Below, one piece after another: positions 44,622 to 56,145 of a stretch of DNA of 64,000 nucleotides (the stretch's first letter is position 1; every line of letters begins with the position of its first letter). Source of the DNA: Gambelia wislizenii (Eukaryota; Chordata; Lepidosauria; Squamata; Crotaphytidae); assembly GCA_030847615.1 (NCBI GenBank), contig JAUMIR010000001.1:86601501-86665500 (forward strand). Direction: 5' to 3'. The notes beneath the pieces are model-generated. The model was not told where the DNA came from, did not search any database, and worked only from the letters and a program-made list of their open reading frames with translations. Made by a program: the position numbers and the translations under genes.

Positions 44622-44832
44622 TAATATTACTAAACATTAGGAAGACCTTCCTGATGGTAAGAGCTGTTCAACAGTGGGATATACTGCCTCAGAATGTGGT
44701 GGAGTCTCCTTCTTTGGAGGTTTTTAAGCAGGCTGGAGGGCCATCTGTTGTGGGTGCTTTGTGTATTCCTGCATGGCAGGAGGTTGGACTTGATAGCCCT
44801 TGTGGTCTCTTCCAACTCTATGGTTCTATGAT
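44622..44832 (+). mobile_element. CR1 3' end fragment
   Basis: It starts ACTAAACATTAGGAAGACCT and ends TCCAACTCTATGGTTCTATG, the standard CR1 3' end in sense orientation, inside the L2. Confidence 0.85.
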
Positions 44833-46867
44833 ATGCATGAAACTGCTAGGAGGGATTCTCCAGAGTTTTGGAATCAGTGTCATCAATATATGGATGGCAC
44901 CAAACTACTATTCCTTTCCACCTCAATCCAAGGAGGTTGACTTGGTTCTAAACTGGTGCCTATCATTGTTAATGGACTGAATGAAGGCAAACAAATTGAA
45001 CTTAATCCAAGCATGATAGAGGTGCTCCTGGTCAATCAAGAGGCAGATCAGGAATTGGGGTTCAGCCTGGATGGGATTATACCTCCCTTGAAAATGCAGG
45101 TTTGCAGAGTGGGTGTACTCCTGGATTTAGCCGTTGGAAGCCCAAGTTTCAGCAGTGGCCAGAAGCAGAATTTGCACAGTTAAGGCTTGTGTGCCAGTTG
45201 CTCCTAGCCTTCAAGATGTCAGATGTGGCCACAGTGACACCCACTTTAGTTAATTTGGGATTACTACAACATGCTCTATGTGGGGCTGCCTTTGAAGGGT
45301 GCCCAAAAAATTCAGTTGGTTCAAAGCGCTGCAGTGAGATTATTAACTTGTTGCAACAGCTTCACTGACTGCCAGTTTCTTTCCAGGCACAATTCAAAGT
45401 CCTAGTTATGGCCTACAAAGCCTTAATGGTGTGGGTCCGAGGATATCTGAAGGACTGGATCTCTCTATATGAGCCTGCCCATGTCTTCAGATCTTCTTGG
45501 GAGGCCACATTCACTGTTCTACCACCCTCACAAGTATATCTGAGGGAGCATAAGAAAGAACCTTTGTCGCTCTTCCAGGCTGTCCTAGAGAGCTTAGACT
45601 GGCACTCTCCTTGCTCTCCTTCCATAGGCAATGAAGACCTTTCTGTTTTGATAGGCCTTTAAGGGCTGTCTGTTGAGGGGAAAAGGCCTTTCATGTGCTG
45701 TGTTGTTCGTATTTGTTATTTCTACAACATGAATTTTAGCTGCACCTACTTTAGTTTTTGTAATCTGCTTTCAGTTCCAGACCGGGGAAAAGGGGGGGGG
45801 TGATGATGATGGTGGTGGTGGTGGTACTGTCAGTGCTATTCAGATTGATGGTCCTGGACTGGACTAATGCCAGTCTTCTTTGTGGTCTCTGTTAGTCACA
45901 CAAACGGGTTATTTTCACCTGTGCAGTGAATCGTTTGGAACCTTCTAGATCTATTACATAAGGTTTTTGGCAGTAACCCTGCCCACCCTTGGCACCTTAT
46001 CCACTTGTTTCCTTCTTAAACTCTCAGTTCCTTTTCGTCCACTGCTGCACCAGCATTGAAAGAACTGTTCGGAGCTATTTCTCTCACTGATTCTTATTCA
46101 ACTTTGGACTGTCTTTTGGCTTTGTCTTTGGCTTCTGATTGGACTTTAGTGTATCATCTAGTTTTTTCTCAACTCTACGTTGTCTTCCATTACCACTTTG
46201 CTGATTATGTTTTGGCCTAGTCTTCATTGTTTTTGGCTTGACTTGGACTGTTTGGGTTAGGATTCCATCTCTTTCCTGTTAGCATTATAACGTTGTCAGC
46301 GTCATTTAAAAATGGACTTCATGTGGTGCTAAGATTCCTGAGAGAGAGGGAAACTCATGTTGCCTCCTGTGTGTTGGAGAGTGACATAACGTGGGGTGTA
46401 GCATCTACTGCAAGGCCTTCGCTCCTCAGGTGCTAAAGAATGGTTTGTTGAGATGTAAGGCCCTTTTGTATGAAGAAACAGTGTCAGACTCTGCCAAGTT
46501 TGTAACTTCAGACTCTAGGTCTCTTCCACCTCGGTCTACCTCCAGCCTGACTGACTCAGGCTTGTTGGTTCAGATTGTAGTTAAGAGGTCTTTGTTCGAT
46601 TCTGAGATCAAGCACAGATGGCATTAGTTTCATCCAAACTCACTGCTTCTGTCTCTGTGTCCAATTCAAAGACTCCTATGGTACCATCTACATCTGTGAT
46701 ACTGGTTCTTAGCCTGAGATGCCCTCAACTTCATGTGGTCTTTGGAATTGGGGTCTTTCTCTAATCACAAGACTGACAAAGGTACAAGAGGAAGAAGTTG
46801 AAGCACAATGACAGTTCTCCTAGGATGCCCCCCTGCACCATAGAATCATAGAGCTGCAAGAGACTAC

Positions 46868-47328
46868 TGTCAGTAGTAAGAGACTGAACTCCATAGAAAA
46901 TGGCCAAACAACTGTGAAGTCATGCTAGCTGATGGCAAGGAACTGCCAAGTCATGCTAGCCTTGAGGCCACAGCTGCACAAGAAGGTTACTGCAGGGCAT
47001 TGAATCAGGATATGATCTGGCGTGCAAAATCTGATGTAATTCACCCATGTGGTTGAGGGAGCCAATGCCTGGTAAATCTGTATAAAAGAAGGCTCAGTTC
47101 AGAGCGTTCTTTCTCTTGAAATACTTTGGTGTCTGGCAAAGCAGTTTGTCTGTCTGCTGTATATGTCTGTACATATTGCAACTGCCTTGAGCTTGAAGAT
47201 AAAGTGCCTCCTGTTTGTTTGGATGACAAACACTCTGTGTATGAGTATTCTTGGGAACGCGTTGCTGCTAAGTCTGCTGTGATATTTTTGGCTCTGTCGG
47301 GAATTGAGTGTCCTATCATCCCCCAACA
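46868..47328 (+). mobile_element. Solo LTR inside the CR1 3' end
   Basis: The 461-bp block starts TGTCAGTAGTAAGAG and ends CCCCCAACA. It is flanked by ACTAC (46863-46867) and ACCAC (47329-47333), a 5-bp target duplication with one change. It carries a TATA box (TGTATAAAAGAAGG near 47080). GATAAAGTGCC, a possible polyadenylation signal, lies near 47200. The CR1 3' end reads continuously if it is removed. No internal retroviral region remains. Confidence 0.8.
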
Positions 47329-47464
47329 ACCACAAGGGCCATCCAGTCCAACCCACTGCCATGCAGGAATACACAATCAAATCATTCCCACCAAATGGCC
47401 ATCCAGCCTCTGTTTAAAAACCTCCAAAGAAGAAGCCTCCACCACACTATGAGGTGAGCTCTTA

Positions 47465-49400
47465 CTGTCAGGAGGTTTTTATGTTTATGTGGAATCTCTT
47501 TTCCTGTAGTTTGAGTCTATTGCTCCATGTCCTAGTCTCTGGGCCAGCAGAAAACAAGCTTGCTCCACTCTCAGTATGACATCTCTTCAAATATTTAAAC
47601 ATGGCTATCATGTCACCTGTTAACCTTCTCTTCCCCAGGCTAAACATACCCAGCTTCCTAAGCTGCTTCTCATAGGGCATAGCTTCCAGACCTCCCATCA
47701 TTTTGGTTGCCCTCCTCTGGACACATTTCAGCTTCTCAATATCCTTCCTGAATTGTGGTGCCCAGAACTGGACACAGCATTCCAGGTGAGGTCTGATCAA
47801 AGCAGAATAGAGTGGCACTACTACTTCTCTTGATCTAGACACTATACTCCTATTAATGCAGCCTAGAATCGCATTGGCTTTTTAAGCTGCTGCATCACAC
47901 TTCTGGCTCATGTTCAGCTTGTGATCCACTAAGACTCGTAGATCCTTTTCGCATGTACTGCCCTCAAGCCATGTGCCATCCATACTGTATCTGTGCGTTT
48001 CATTTTTACTGCCCAAGTGTAGTATCCTACATTTCTCCCTGTTGAAATTCATTTTGTTAATATTGGCCCAGCTTTCTAATCCGTTAAAGTCATTTTGGAT
48101 TCTGATCCTGTCCTTTGGGGTATTTGCTACCCCTCCTAATTTGGTGTCATCTGCAAACTTGATAAGCATACCCTCTATTCCCTCACACAAGTCATTGATA
48201 AAGATGTTGAATAGCACTGGGCCCAGGACAGAACCCTGTGGCACCCAACTAATCACTTCTCTCCAGGATGAAGAGGAGCCATTGGTGACTACTCTTTGGG
48301 TTCGGTCAGTCAACTAATTACAAATCCACCTAATACAGTAGTTGCAATGTCTAGCTCACAGGTTACTAACGGGACCTTGTCAATAGCCTTACTGAACTCA
48401 AGATACACTACATCCACAACATTCCCTTCATCTATCAAGTTTGTAACTGTATCCCAAAAAAAGGAAGAAGAAGAAGATAATATCAGTCTGGCACAACTTG
48501 TCTTTGAGAAATCCATGTTGACTTTTAGTGATCACAGCATTCCTTTCTAAGTGCCTACAGACTCTCTGTTTAATGATCTGCTCTAGAATCTTTCCTAGTA
48601 TTGATGTCAGGCTACTGGACGGTAATCATTTGGGTCTTCTCTCCCCCCCCCCTTTTAAAGATGGGGACAACATTTGCCCTCCTCCAGTCTGCTGGGACCT
48701 CTCCCATCCATCATGAACTCCTTTATCTTTTAGTATTCCTGACCATGGGATCACCCCCAGTAATTCCCTAAGTTTTCTGAAATCAGCTTGCTTAAAGTCT
48801 AGAATGCATGTCTGACTATGCTTGGCTTCCCTTTCCTCTGTATAACAAACCTCCAGCAGAACATGGCCACTCCCCCCGCAAGGATCCTGCCACTTCCACA
48901 CTATTAACCAGGTCATCCCCATTGGTTAGGATCAGGTTTAAAATAGCTGATCTTCCTGTTGCCTCTTCCACCTTCTTGGACAATGAAATTGTCTGCAAGG
49001 CAAGTGAGGAATTTGTTGGACCTTAAATTTTTGGCAGAGTTAACTTCCAACAAATATCAGGATAATTGAAATCCTCCATTACTATTACACCTCTCCTTTC
49101 TGAATATGTGATCATCTATTCGAGGAAGGCATCATCCAAGTCCGGTTTGGCTTGGAGGTCTGTAGTAGATCCCCACAACGACATCCCTGCTGTTTCTCTC
49201 CCCCTTAATTTTTACCCAGATGTTCTCAACCTCGCTCCCAGGATTTAAGTCATGGATCTGTTCACAGGTATACACATCCTTAACATATAATGCTACTCCA
49301 CCTCCCTTCCTGTTTGGTCTATTTTTCTGAAATAGGTTATACCCTCTATTCCTACATTCCAATTATGAGACTTATCCTACCAGGTTTCAGTGATGCCTAT
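47465..49400 (-). pseudogene. CR1 ORF2 remnant (endonuclease and RT)
   Basis: Read on the minus strand. The endonuclease part (about 49400-48820) has [28 protein letters not shown] and LILTNGDDLVNSVEVAGSL. The RT part (about 48660-47465) has VVYLEFSKAIDKVPL (catalytic box A, FSKAFDKV in the family), WVPQGSVLGPVLFNIFINDL and MLIKFADDTKLGG with an intact FADD catalytic box. [20 protein letters not shown] and [18 protein letters not shown] follow. An internal deletion at about 48720, frameshifts, and a G-run at about 48640 break the frame. Confidence 0.8.
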
Positions 49401-49561
49401 TATATTTGCTTTGCTGTGCTAAGAGTTCTTGTATATTTTTTCTGTGCATTAGAAAAAATGCACAGAATATCTAAAACCATCTGCCATTTCCTCTATCTAC
49501 CTTTTATAGGGTTTATTCCTCCCATTGTTGGGTTGTTGTGCTATTTGCCTTGTTCTCTGTA

Positions 49562-50285
49562 CAGTAGCATAGGGGATTGGTTTCAGGGCCTCCTGCAGAT
49601 GGTGAATTCCCCAATTATAGTGAACACCATAACACTGGGGGGGCCATCCTGGGGGAAGGTTTGCTGCTCCCTCTCCCTTCCCCCTGCTATGGTCCCGCCA
49701 CGACAGTGATCGCGGGTATGAAGGGGGGGAGAGATCGTTCCATCTCTTCCACTGGGAGGGCTCCTGTTGCCATGGTGGCGATTGTGGGAGAGAAGGAGGA
49801 AAGGGACGAGGCAATTGCTTCCTCCCCTTCCCCCCTCCATGATTGCCGCTGCGGTGGGGCCATGGAAGGGTTGAAGAGGGAAAGGGCGGAGAAGCGATCT
49901 CACTCCCCTTCACCCCCACAATCGCTGTCATGGTGGGGCAAAGCGGATGGAGGTGCGAACTCATCCCTCTTCCCTCCTGTGATCGCCACTGCGGTGGGGC
50001 CATTGCGGAGACGAAGGGGAAGGGAGGAGAGATCAATCCTCTGCCTCCTTTGCTCCGCTATGGCCTGCTGTGATGCTGATCATGGGGCAAAAGGGGAAGG
50101 GGGTGGTGATCTCTCTTCTTCCCCTTCCCCCTTTGCCCCGTGATTGCTGTTGTGGTGACAGAAGCCCTCCCAGGGGAAGGGATGAGGGAGGTGAGATCCT
50201 TCCTGTACCCTTCCTACCCTGCCATCGCCAACTGCAGATAATTGAATCCGTGATTGGCGAATCAGCGGACTTGGGGGTGCTACTA
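49562..50285. mobile_element. TA-flanked Tigger-like element with GC-rich tandem core
   Basis: The 724-bp element starts CAGTAGCATAGGGGATTGG and ends GGGGGTGCTACTA, with TA on both sides (49560-49561, 50286-50287). It splits the CR1 between ORF1 and ORF2. Its right end is homologous, in reverse complement, to the left end of the element at 17697-18183. The core is a diverged GC-rich tandem array with recurring GATCGCCACTGCGGTGGGGC-like and GGGAGAGATC motifs. No transposase is present. Confidence 0.8.
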
Positions 50286-50299
50286 TAGAACATTGGGTA

Positions 50300-51240
50300 T
50301 TATCTCTAGCACTGAATGAACTGCTGCTGTGGGGTACAACCCACCCTTTGTCAGAAGTCCACATCCCTGAAACGGCACCCCATGGTCCAGGAAACCAAAT
50401 TGTTTCCAGCAGCACTATCTGCATAGACAGTTGTTCACCTCCACAACTCTTCTCTCCCTTCCTGGGCCATGTCCTTCTACTGGAAGGACAGACGAAATGA
50501 CTATCTGCACATCTAGGTTCTTCCGCTTCCTATCTAAAGCCTCATAATCCCTTGTGATTTTCTGAAGGCTACGCCTTGCAGTATCATTAGTTCCCATGTG
50601 GGCCAAAAGGAAGGGATAACAGTTAAAGGGCTTGATGAGTCTTGTCAGCTCTCTGTTACATCTTGAATTTTTGCCCCAGGGAGACAGCATACCTCCTGAG
50701 ACATTTTGTCAGGCCTGAAAACTACTGCTTCTGTTCCTCACAGCAGGGAATTTCCTGTCGTCACCACCCTCCTCTTTGAGTCTTGGCAGAAGCCACTTCA
50801 TGTGCTGGATCGAACAAGGTTTCCTGTATGTTCCCTAAGGCTTGGTGCTGCTGCTCTTCTTCTGCTTTGGAAAGAGAGAGAGCTTCAAATCGATTTTGTA
50901 GCTTCAGGCTGGCCGAATGATCCCTGGCCCTTCTACTTCTTTTTGTCACATTCTTCCAAGTGTTCATTTCCTCTGTATGGGAGATAGACTGAGTTCCGCA
51001 GACATCTGCCTGGTATGTTCCTCATCCAGGATAGTCTTTTCCACTCTGTCCAAGAAAACCTCTTGCTCCCTAATATTAGAAGGGTAGATACCCTGTCCTC
51101 AAGATGCTTGACCTTCCCTGCCAGCAGGACCACCAACTTGCACTTGCTGCAGATACAGCTCCCCAGATCCTCGGGCAAGAAGACAAACATCCCACTGGTG
51201 TTGCAGCAGCTCCCTCACTGACCATATTCAGTCTTCTTAA
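50300..51240 (-). pseudogene. CR1 ORF1 remnant with esterase domain
   Basis: On the minus strand an N-terminal part reads LGSCICSKCKLVVLLAGKVK, LEDRVSTL (a cysteine motif followed by a short coiled-coil-like heptad), then a linker with basic and glutamate-rich residues. The C-terminal part has HMGTNDTARRSLQKITRDYE and VISSVLPVEGHGPGRER, the SGNH-type esterase block found in CR1 ORF1 proteins. ORF1 of this family binds RNA and acts in the retrotransposition complex. Frameshifts break it into at least three pieces. The product is a decayed transposon protein, not a host lipase. Confidence 0.75.
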
Positions 51241-52912
51241 GTAGTCACTGAAATAGAACTTTGGGTTTCCCTGTCAAAACTCCTCTGGTATCCCCCCTCC
51301 ACCCAATACCTGTTGGCCTTGTTTATCAGAAGAGCTCCTATGCCCCTGTTATGTTAGAACTGCTCTGATCTTCCAAGATTAAACTGGAAAGACTGCAACA
51401 CTGGTTATATAGAGCTAGTGGGTGCTAACTCCTCCCCCAGGCAGGTCAGTGGCTCAACAGAAGCCCCATCCCCTCAGACTGTGTGCTCAGGGAGAACAAA
51501 TGGCCAAAAACAAACTCAAGCCCCCCAGCAAGCCTTTAAAAAGACAGTTTAAAAATGAAGGCTGACCTCTCTCACACAGCTCGCCTTCTGCTGATTTTCC
51601 AGGATACTTTGCAGCATAAGTTGCAATGACAGGCTGACTCAGTACTGTGTACTGTTTACTGCTTTGCCAAGGAATGAGGAACAGTGCATGCTGCTTCACA
51701 TGCCTCTGAGCCTCTGCCTTAGAGAGTTAATTAATTGATTCTCCTGATGTATTAATCAATTATGAATCTCTCTTATCTCTTGCTTCTTCAGTGCAGCCTC
51801 AAAGGTCTCCTACTCTAGTACAGTCAGTTCAGGTGGCTCTGTCTTTTGGTACAGATTGTAGAGAAACCTCTTCTGACCGTTCCTTCTCCACTCCATTGCT
51901 CTGTATGGCATCAACATTCTTCCTTCTACTGTTCCTCTGATGCATCTCATAAAATGTCATCTTCATCATCTCAGTCATACACACACCAGTCCAGGTTGCC
52001 TCCGTGCTGTCAATCCCATCACGGCTCCGATGGTCATTGGACTGGAAGGGAGCCTGCAAATCGTGGTTGTAGGGATTATGAACAGCGTATCTTCAGGGCA
52101 CTCACAGCATTATTATTTGGAATGTTCTCCTTTTTCAGATATTTACTATTAAGATGTAGATTATGATTGGCATCATTACTGTGGTATTTACCTGTCTTGC
52201 CATCATTATGACTTACCTCACCGCCACCGTAGTCCGTCCCACTGTCAACATAGGCACCATTGTAGATCTCATGCAAGACCTATTACGCATCTGTCTGAGC
52301 AGGTAGAGGTTTCTGGATTGGGTTCAACATGGACATCTTTCTCCTCCACTGCAGGGGGAGCTGCTTTCGCAACATCTTAGTCCCTCCTCACATTCACCAC
52401 AACATAGAATGTCGATCTATGCAGATGAGCCCTCTGTCCAGAAACTTCCACCACAAGTTCCTCCTCAGGTCCATTTCATATAGACAAGTGCCACTCTATG
52501 TACTCCTGTCCTTAGGCAGTCTTCTGAATCTTCTGAAACTGGTGAGTCAGTTTCTGAGACCTCTTCAACTTCTTTGGATGCGCCTCTGATGTGTTCTCTG
52601 AGGGAATCGGGAGAACATGAGTTCAAAGCCACATCTGCACTTTCGTGGAACAAATGGCACATGCTGGCACATGCTGTAGAGCTGCAGATCACTAAGCCAG
52701 AGGCAGAACTGACTGACCCATCCAAAGTAAAGTGCTCATGCGGGCTTCAATTCTGCTACCGTACTTCCATTCAGTGTTCTTGTGTGTGCAAATGGAAGAA
52801 ATTCTTGTCTTCCCTGTTGTCTTGAGAATCTGTCCAGTTCAAGCACAAATCCACCGGGTGCTTGAATTCCTTCTCTCCCTTTCAGATAGAGATCTTTCTC
52901 TTTCTTCTATTG

Positions 52913-53276
52913 CAGTGGTTCTTAACCTATTGTCTGCAGACCTCCAGGGGCCACAATGTCCTCAGAGAGGGTCCACAAAAGTCTGAGGGCTGTTCAGCTC
53001 ATGTGACAGGAGCCAGGGCAAAGGCTGGCTAACTTCACCTGCGCATTGCTGTTCAATCTGCTCCAGCCACAAACATGAAGGAAGAAGCAAGAGAAAATCT
53101 TCCCTCCCCCTACAGTGACTCTGAGAGAAGGTTTAATGGCTAGTGTAATTGTATTGTTATTATCAGGTATTATTGCTATTGTTAGGGTTTTAAATCTTGA
53201 GTTAAGTCTTGGGGGTCTGTGGCAACAAAAGATATTTAAATGAGGTCCCTGATTAAGAAAAGTTTAAGAGCCACTG
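52913..53276. mobile_element. hAT-type MITE inside DIRS copy C
   Basis: The 364-bp element has ends CAGTGGTTCTTAACCTATTG and the complement of CAGTGGCTCTTAAACTTTTC. It is flanked by the 8-bp TTCTATTG and TTCTATCA (6 of 8 match), the target size expected for hAT. No transposase is present. Confidence 0.9.
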
Positions 53277-53289
53277 TTCTATCAGATGT

Positions 53290-54060
53290 TAGTTGGCAGT
53301 TATTTTGGCTAATTTCCAGATCATTGGCAAGCCTTCCTGCTTTCAGCATTCTTTGGTGAAAAAGTTCCTCAAGGGTTACAGGAATCTTCATCTTCCAATC
53401 TCCGGACTGACACCTCAGTGGAGTTTGGAAATAGTGCTGTCAAAACTCTGTAAAAAGCCCTTTAAACTGATGGTGCCTTGTGATCTTTGCTTACTTACCT
53501 GGAAGACAGCCTTCTTGGTGCCGATTACATCTGCCAGGGGAGCAGGAGAACTATGGGCTCTCAAAGTGGATTAGCCTTACATGTGATTTCATTGGGAAAA
53601 AGTGGTTCTCAGGCCAGACATTTCTTTCCTACCCAAGGTGTTATCAGCCTTCCACATCAATCAAGACATTGTGTTGCTTTCATTGATGCAGAATCCTACT
53701 TCGGGCTTGGAATGGGTTTTTCACTGCCTTCATGTCAGATGGGCCCTGGCCTTTTATGTTGACAAGACTGCAGATTTCTGCAGTTCTCAAAGGCTCATTG
53801 TCTACTACTCTTCCAAGAGGAAAGGACTGCCTGTTTCTTTACAATGCTTCTCTAAGTGGATGGATTCCATCATTCATCTGACTTATGAACTGGCCAAAAA
53901 GGACCCTCCAGCCTGCATGCATAGACATGCCATGAAGGCTATGGCTATTGCCACTCTCAGTGGTTTGCTCTTGGAAGACATTTGTTGAGCAGCTACATGG
54001 TCACACCCTTTAACCTGCATCTCTCACTACACACTAGATGCAAGATCTAGGGCTGTGCCA
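53290..54060 (+). pseudogene. DIRS copy C tyrosine recombinase remnant
   Basis: The reading VKKFLKGYRNLHLPISGLTP, then SARGAGELWALKVD, is homologous to the recombinase of copy A. In the first catalytic box the arginine (R in SARRxSEL) is changed to glycine here. FYVDKTADFCSSQRLIVYYS, WMDSIIHLTYELAKKDPPA and MHRHAMKAMAIATLSGLLLED follow in a second frame. A stop at 53572 and a frameshift separate the parts. The final tyrosine box, near 54000-54040, is degraded. Confidence 0.75.
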
Positions 54061-54466
54061 CTTTTAGGAAAGCAGTACTGTTTTCCTGCCTTGCATGGCA
54101 CTCTTATAGTTAACTTGCTAGTGTTCCATTTGTGTGAGTCACAAGACCATGAAGGAGGAGGACAGGTTACATATGTGTAACTGTAGTTCTTTGAGTGGTC
54201 ATTTGTGAACTCACACAACCCCACCCATCCTCCTCTCATCGTGTCCTGTCTTTCCTTAGATGGATGTTGCTGCTTTGGCATCCTTGGAACTGAGGGTTTA
54301 GGTAGAAACTGAGAGGATGAGGTGCTGAAGGGTGGGTGAGATTTTTGCCAAAAACCTTGTGTAATAGCTCTAGAAGATTCTGAATGATGAACTGTGCAGG
54401 TGCAGATAACCTATTTGTGTGAGTCACAGATGACTACTTGAAGAACTACAGTTACACGCACGCAAC

Positions 54467-54832
54467 TTGTTGGATAACCATTGTCACCAACCAGCACAAA
54501 TAAGATGCTGGTTCCTGGCACATTGGAAAGAAAATAATTCCCCACTGCTGCCCCCCTGCCCCTTCCAAAGCGTCAGGGAGGCTTGCGAAGCCTCCCTGCC
54601 AGTGCCCACCCCCTCCCCCCTCCCCAAGTGGTGGGGAGGCTTTGCAAGTCTTCCTGCTGCCCGCCCTTGCTTTCCTCCCACTTTGTTCTATTTGGCGGGG
54701 GGGGGGGCAGCTCCCCTTTGCCAAATGGAACGAAGCTGGAGCAAAGCCATGCTTTCCCTGCAAAGCCTCAGCAGCTTTCCGCGAATACACAAAACAGCAA
54801 ATTCTAAACCTGAAAATTCAAAGGGACAACTG
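54467..54832. mobile_element. Fragment of a Tigger-like element, GC-rich core
   Basis: The right end reads ATTCAAAGGGACAACTG followed by TA, matching the CAGTTGTCCC terminus. The interior is a C/G-rich block (54540-54780) without a clear tandem period. The left terminus was not found; it directly follows the 3' end of DIRS copy C. Confidence 0.55.
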
Positions 54833-54834
54833 TA

Positions 54835-55244
54835 TTCTGTTTTGGTAACTGAAATGTACAAGATACACTTGAAGCAATGTACATACAATGTACATAAATG
54901 CAAATATGCTTACATTTCACAGATTGCTTGGGAGAAATACTGATCTTTTGTATAACACTGAGTCCTGTGTCCTTTAGGAGATTCTGCAGTTACAAATAAA
55001 GAGGCATATACACCCTGTAGGAGTTTTCAAAACACACATACACACTTATTTGTACTTGCTCTTAGATTCTCACATGTGGAAAGCTTTACAATAGTTGTAT
55101 CTGTTTTAACTTGTGTAAGCTACCTTGAGTCCCTTGTTGGGAAAAAGGGTACGATCATAATAATGATAATGAATAAATGAAATTGCTTTGAAAATGCAAT
55201 CATATATGCATCATAAGTTAATATGTTTTCTTTTCCTTTTCCAA
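54835..55244 (+). other. Intronic sequence, nothing recognised
   Basis: A possible decayed LINE tail with AATAATGATAATGAATAAATG at about 55.16 kb; nothing else is supported. Confidence 0.3.
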
Positions 55245-56047
55245 ATAATGCAGGCTTTATGTAACAAAATGAAATTCAATACGGAGAAATGTAAGGTACT
55301 GCACTTAGGGTGGAGAAACGAAATGCATAGATATAGGATGGGGGAGACCTGGCTGAACGAGACTATGTGCGAAAGGGATCTAGGAGTCCTAGTAGACCAC
55401 AAGTTGAACATGAGTCAACAGTTTGATGCAGCAGCTAAAAAGGCCAATGCGATTTTGGGCTGCATCAATAGAAGTATAGTGTCTAGATCAAGGGAAGTAA
55501 TAGTGCCACTCTATTCTGCCTTGGTCAGGCCTCACCTAGAATACTGTGTCCAGTTCTGGGCACCACAATTCAAAAAGGATATTGACAAATTGGAGCGTGT
55601 CCAGAGAAGGGCGACTAAAATGGTGAAAGGTCTGGAAACGATGCCTTATGAGGAGAGACTTAGGGAGCTGGGTATGTTTAGCCTGAAAAAAAAAGATGGT
55701 TAAGGGGCGATATGATAGCCCTGTTTAAGTATTTGAAGAGGTGTCACATTGAGGATGGAGCAGGCTTGTTTTCTGCTGCTCCAGAGACTGGAACACGGAG
55801 CAATGGATGCAAGCTCTAGGAACAGAGATTCCACCTCAACATGAGGAGGCACTGAACAGTAAGAGCTGTTCAGCAGTGGAACACACTCCTTTGGAGCGTG
55901 GTGGGGTCTCCTTCCTTGGAGGTCTTTAAACAGAGGCTGGATGGCCATCTGTCAGGGGTACTTTGATCGTGATTTCCTGCGTGGCAGGGGTTTGAACTGG
56001 ATGGCCCTCGTGGTCTCTTCCAACTCTGCAATTCTATGATTCTATGA
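55245..56047 (+). mobile_element. 5'-truncated CR1 LINE, well preserved
   Basis: A 171-codon frame (55188-55703) reads the RT C-terminus: [40 protein letters not shown] and [39 protein letters not shown] follows, up to an A-run that shifts the frame. The 3' UTR ends with ATTCTATGATTCTATGATA, the CR1 octamer-type terminus. Low divergence from the other fragments suggests that it is among the younger CR1 copies here. Confidence 0.9.
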
Positions 56048-56145
56048 TATATTTTGAACATTTGGTCTTAAAACTTTGTTTCTGACAGAAAAAAACCAGC
56101 AGGTTGAGGTCTACATTAAATGTCATGATCACTGCGTGAGATATA

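Larger units (their letters stand above)
43622..45835 (+). mobile_element. L2 LINE, interrupted by LTR-like and CR1 sequences
   Basis: Several frames together read L2 reverse transcriptase: VRPLLKKP-like start, LQWFLDEMDYLDPFQSGFKP, the VLLDLSAAFDT-type box (degraded here to VLLTS) and DHLAGMGLGGTVLQ. The reading is cut at about 44060 and resumes at about 44855 with the FADD-like region degraded. It then passes LGLLQHALCGAAFEG-like residues and FQAQFKVLVMAYKALMVWVR. It ends at about 45800 with an AATCTGCTTTCAG segment and (TGATGG)n. Many stops are present. Confidence 0.75.
46841..51745 (-). mobile_element. Near full-length CR1 LINE inside DIRS copy C
   Basis: On the minus strand the order is a 5' UTR-like region (about 51745-51250), ORF1, ORF2 endonuclease, ORF2 RT and the 3' UTR with the typical CR1 end (TAGAATCATAGAGCTGCAAG at 46841). 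Insertions are a Tigger-like element at 49562-50285, between ORF1 and ORF2, and a solo LTR at 46868-47328, close to the 3' end. ORF2 has an internal deletion between endonuclease and RT at about 48720. Most genomic CR1 copies are 5'-truncated, so a copy retaining ORF1 is uncommon. The 5' boundary is approximate. Confidence 0.8.
45873..54466 (+). mobile_element. DIRS-type retrotransposon, copy C, split by a nested insertion
   Basis: The 5' terminus is at about 45873 (GTGGTCTCTGTTAGTCACAC, then AAACGGGTTATTTTCACCTG), followed by leader and gag to about 46838. The element resumes at about 51750 with the Arg/His/Tyr-rich gag region and a gag segment near 52620 (KWHMLAHAVELQI). It then jumps to the tyrosine recombinase (53290-54060) and ends with an inverted-repeat 3' terminus (54164-54218 versus 54406-54466). 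RT and RNase H are missing, so there is also an internal deletion. The 4.9-kb interruption is a CR1 with its own insertions, and a hAT MITE sits at 52913-53276. Linking both halves into one element is an inference from order, orientation and content. Confidence 0.65.
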
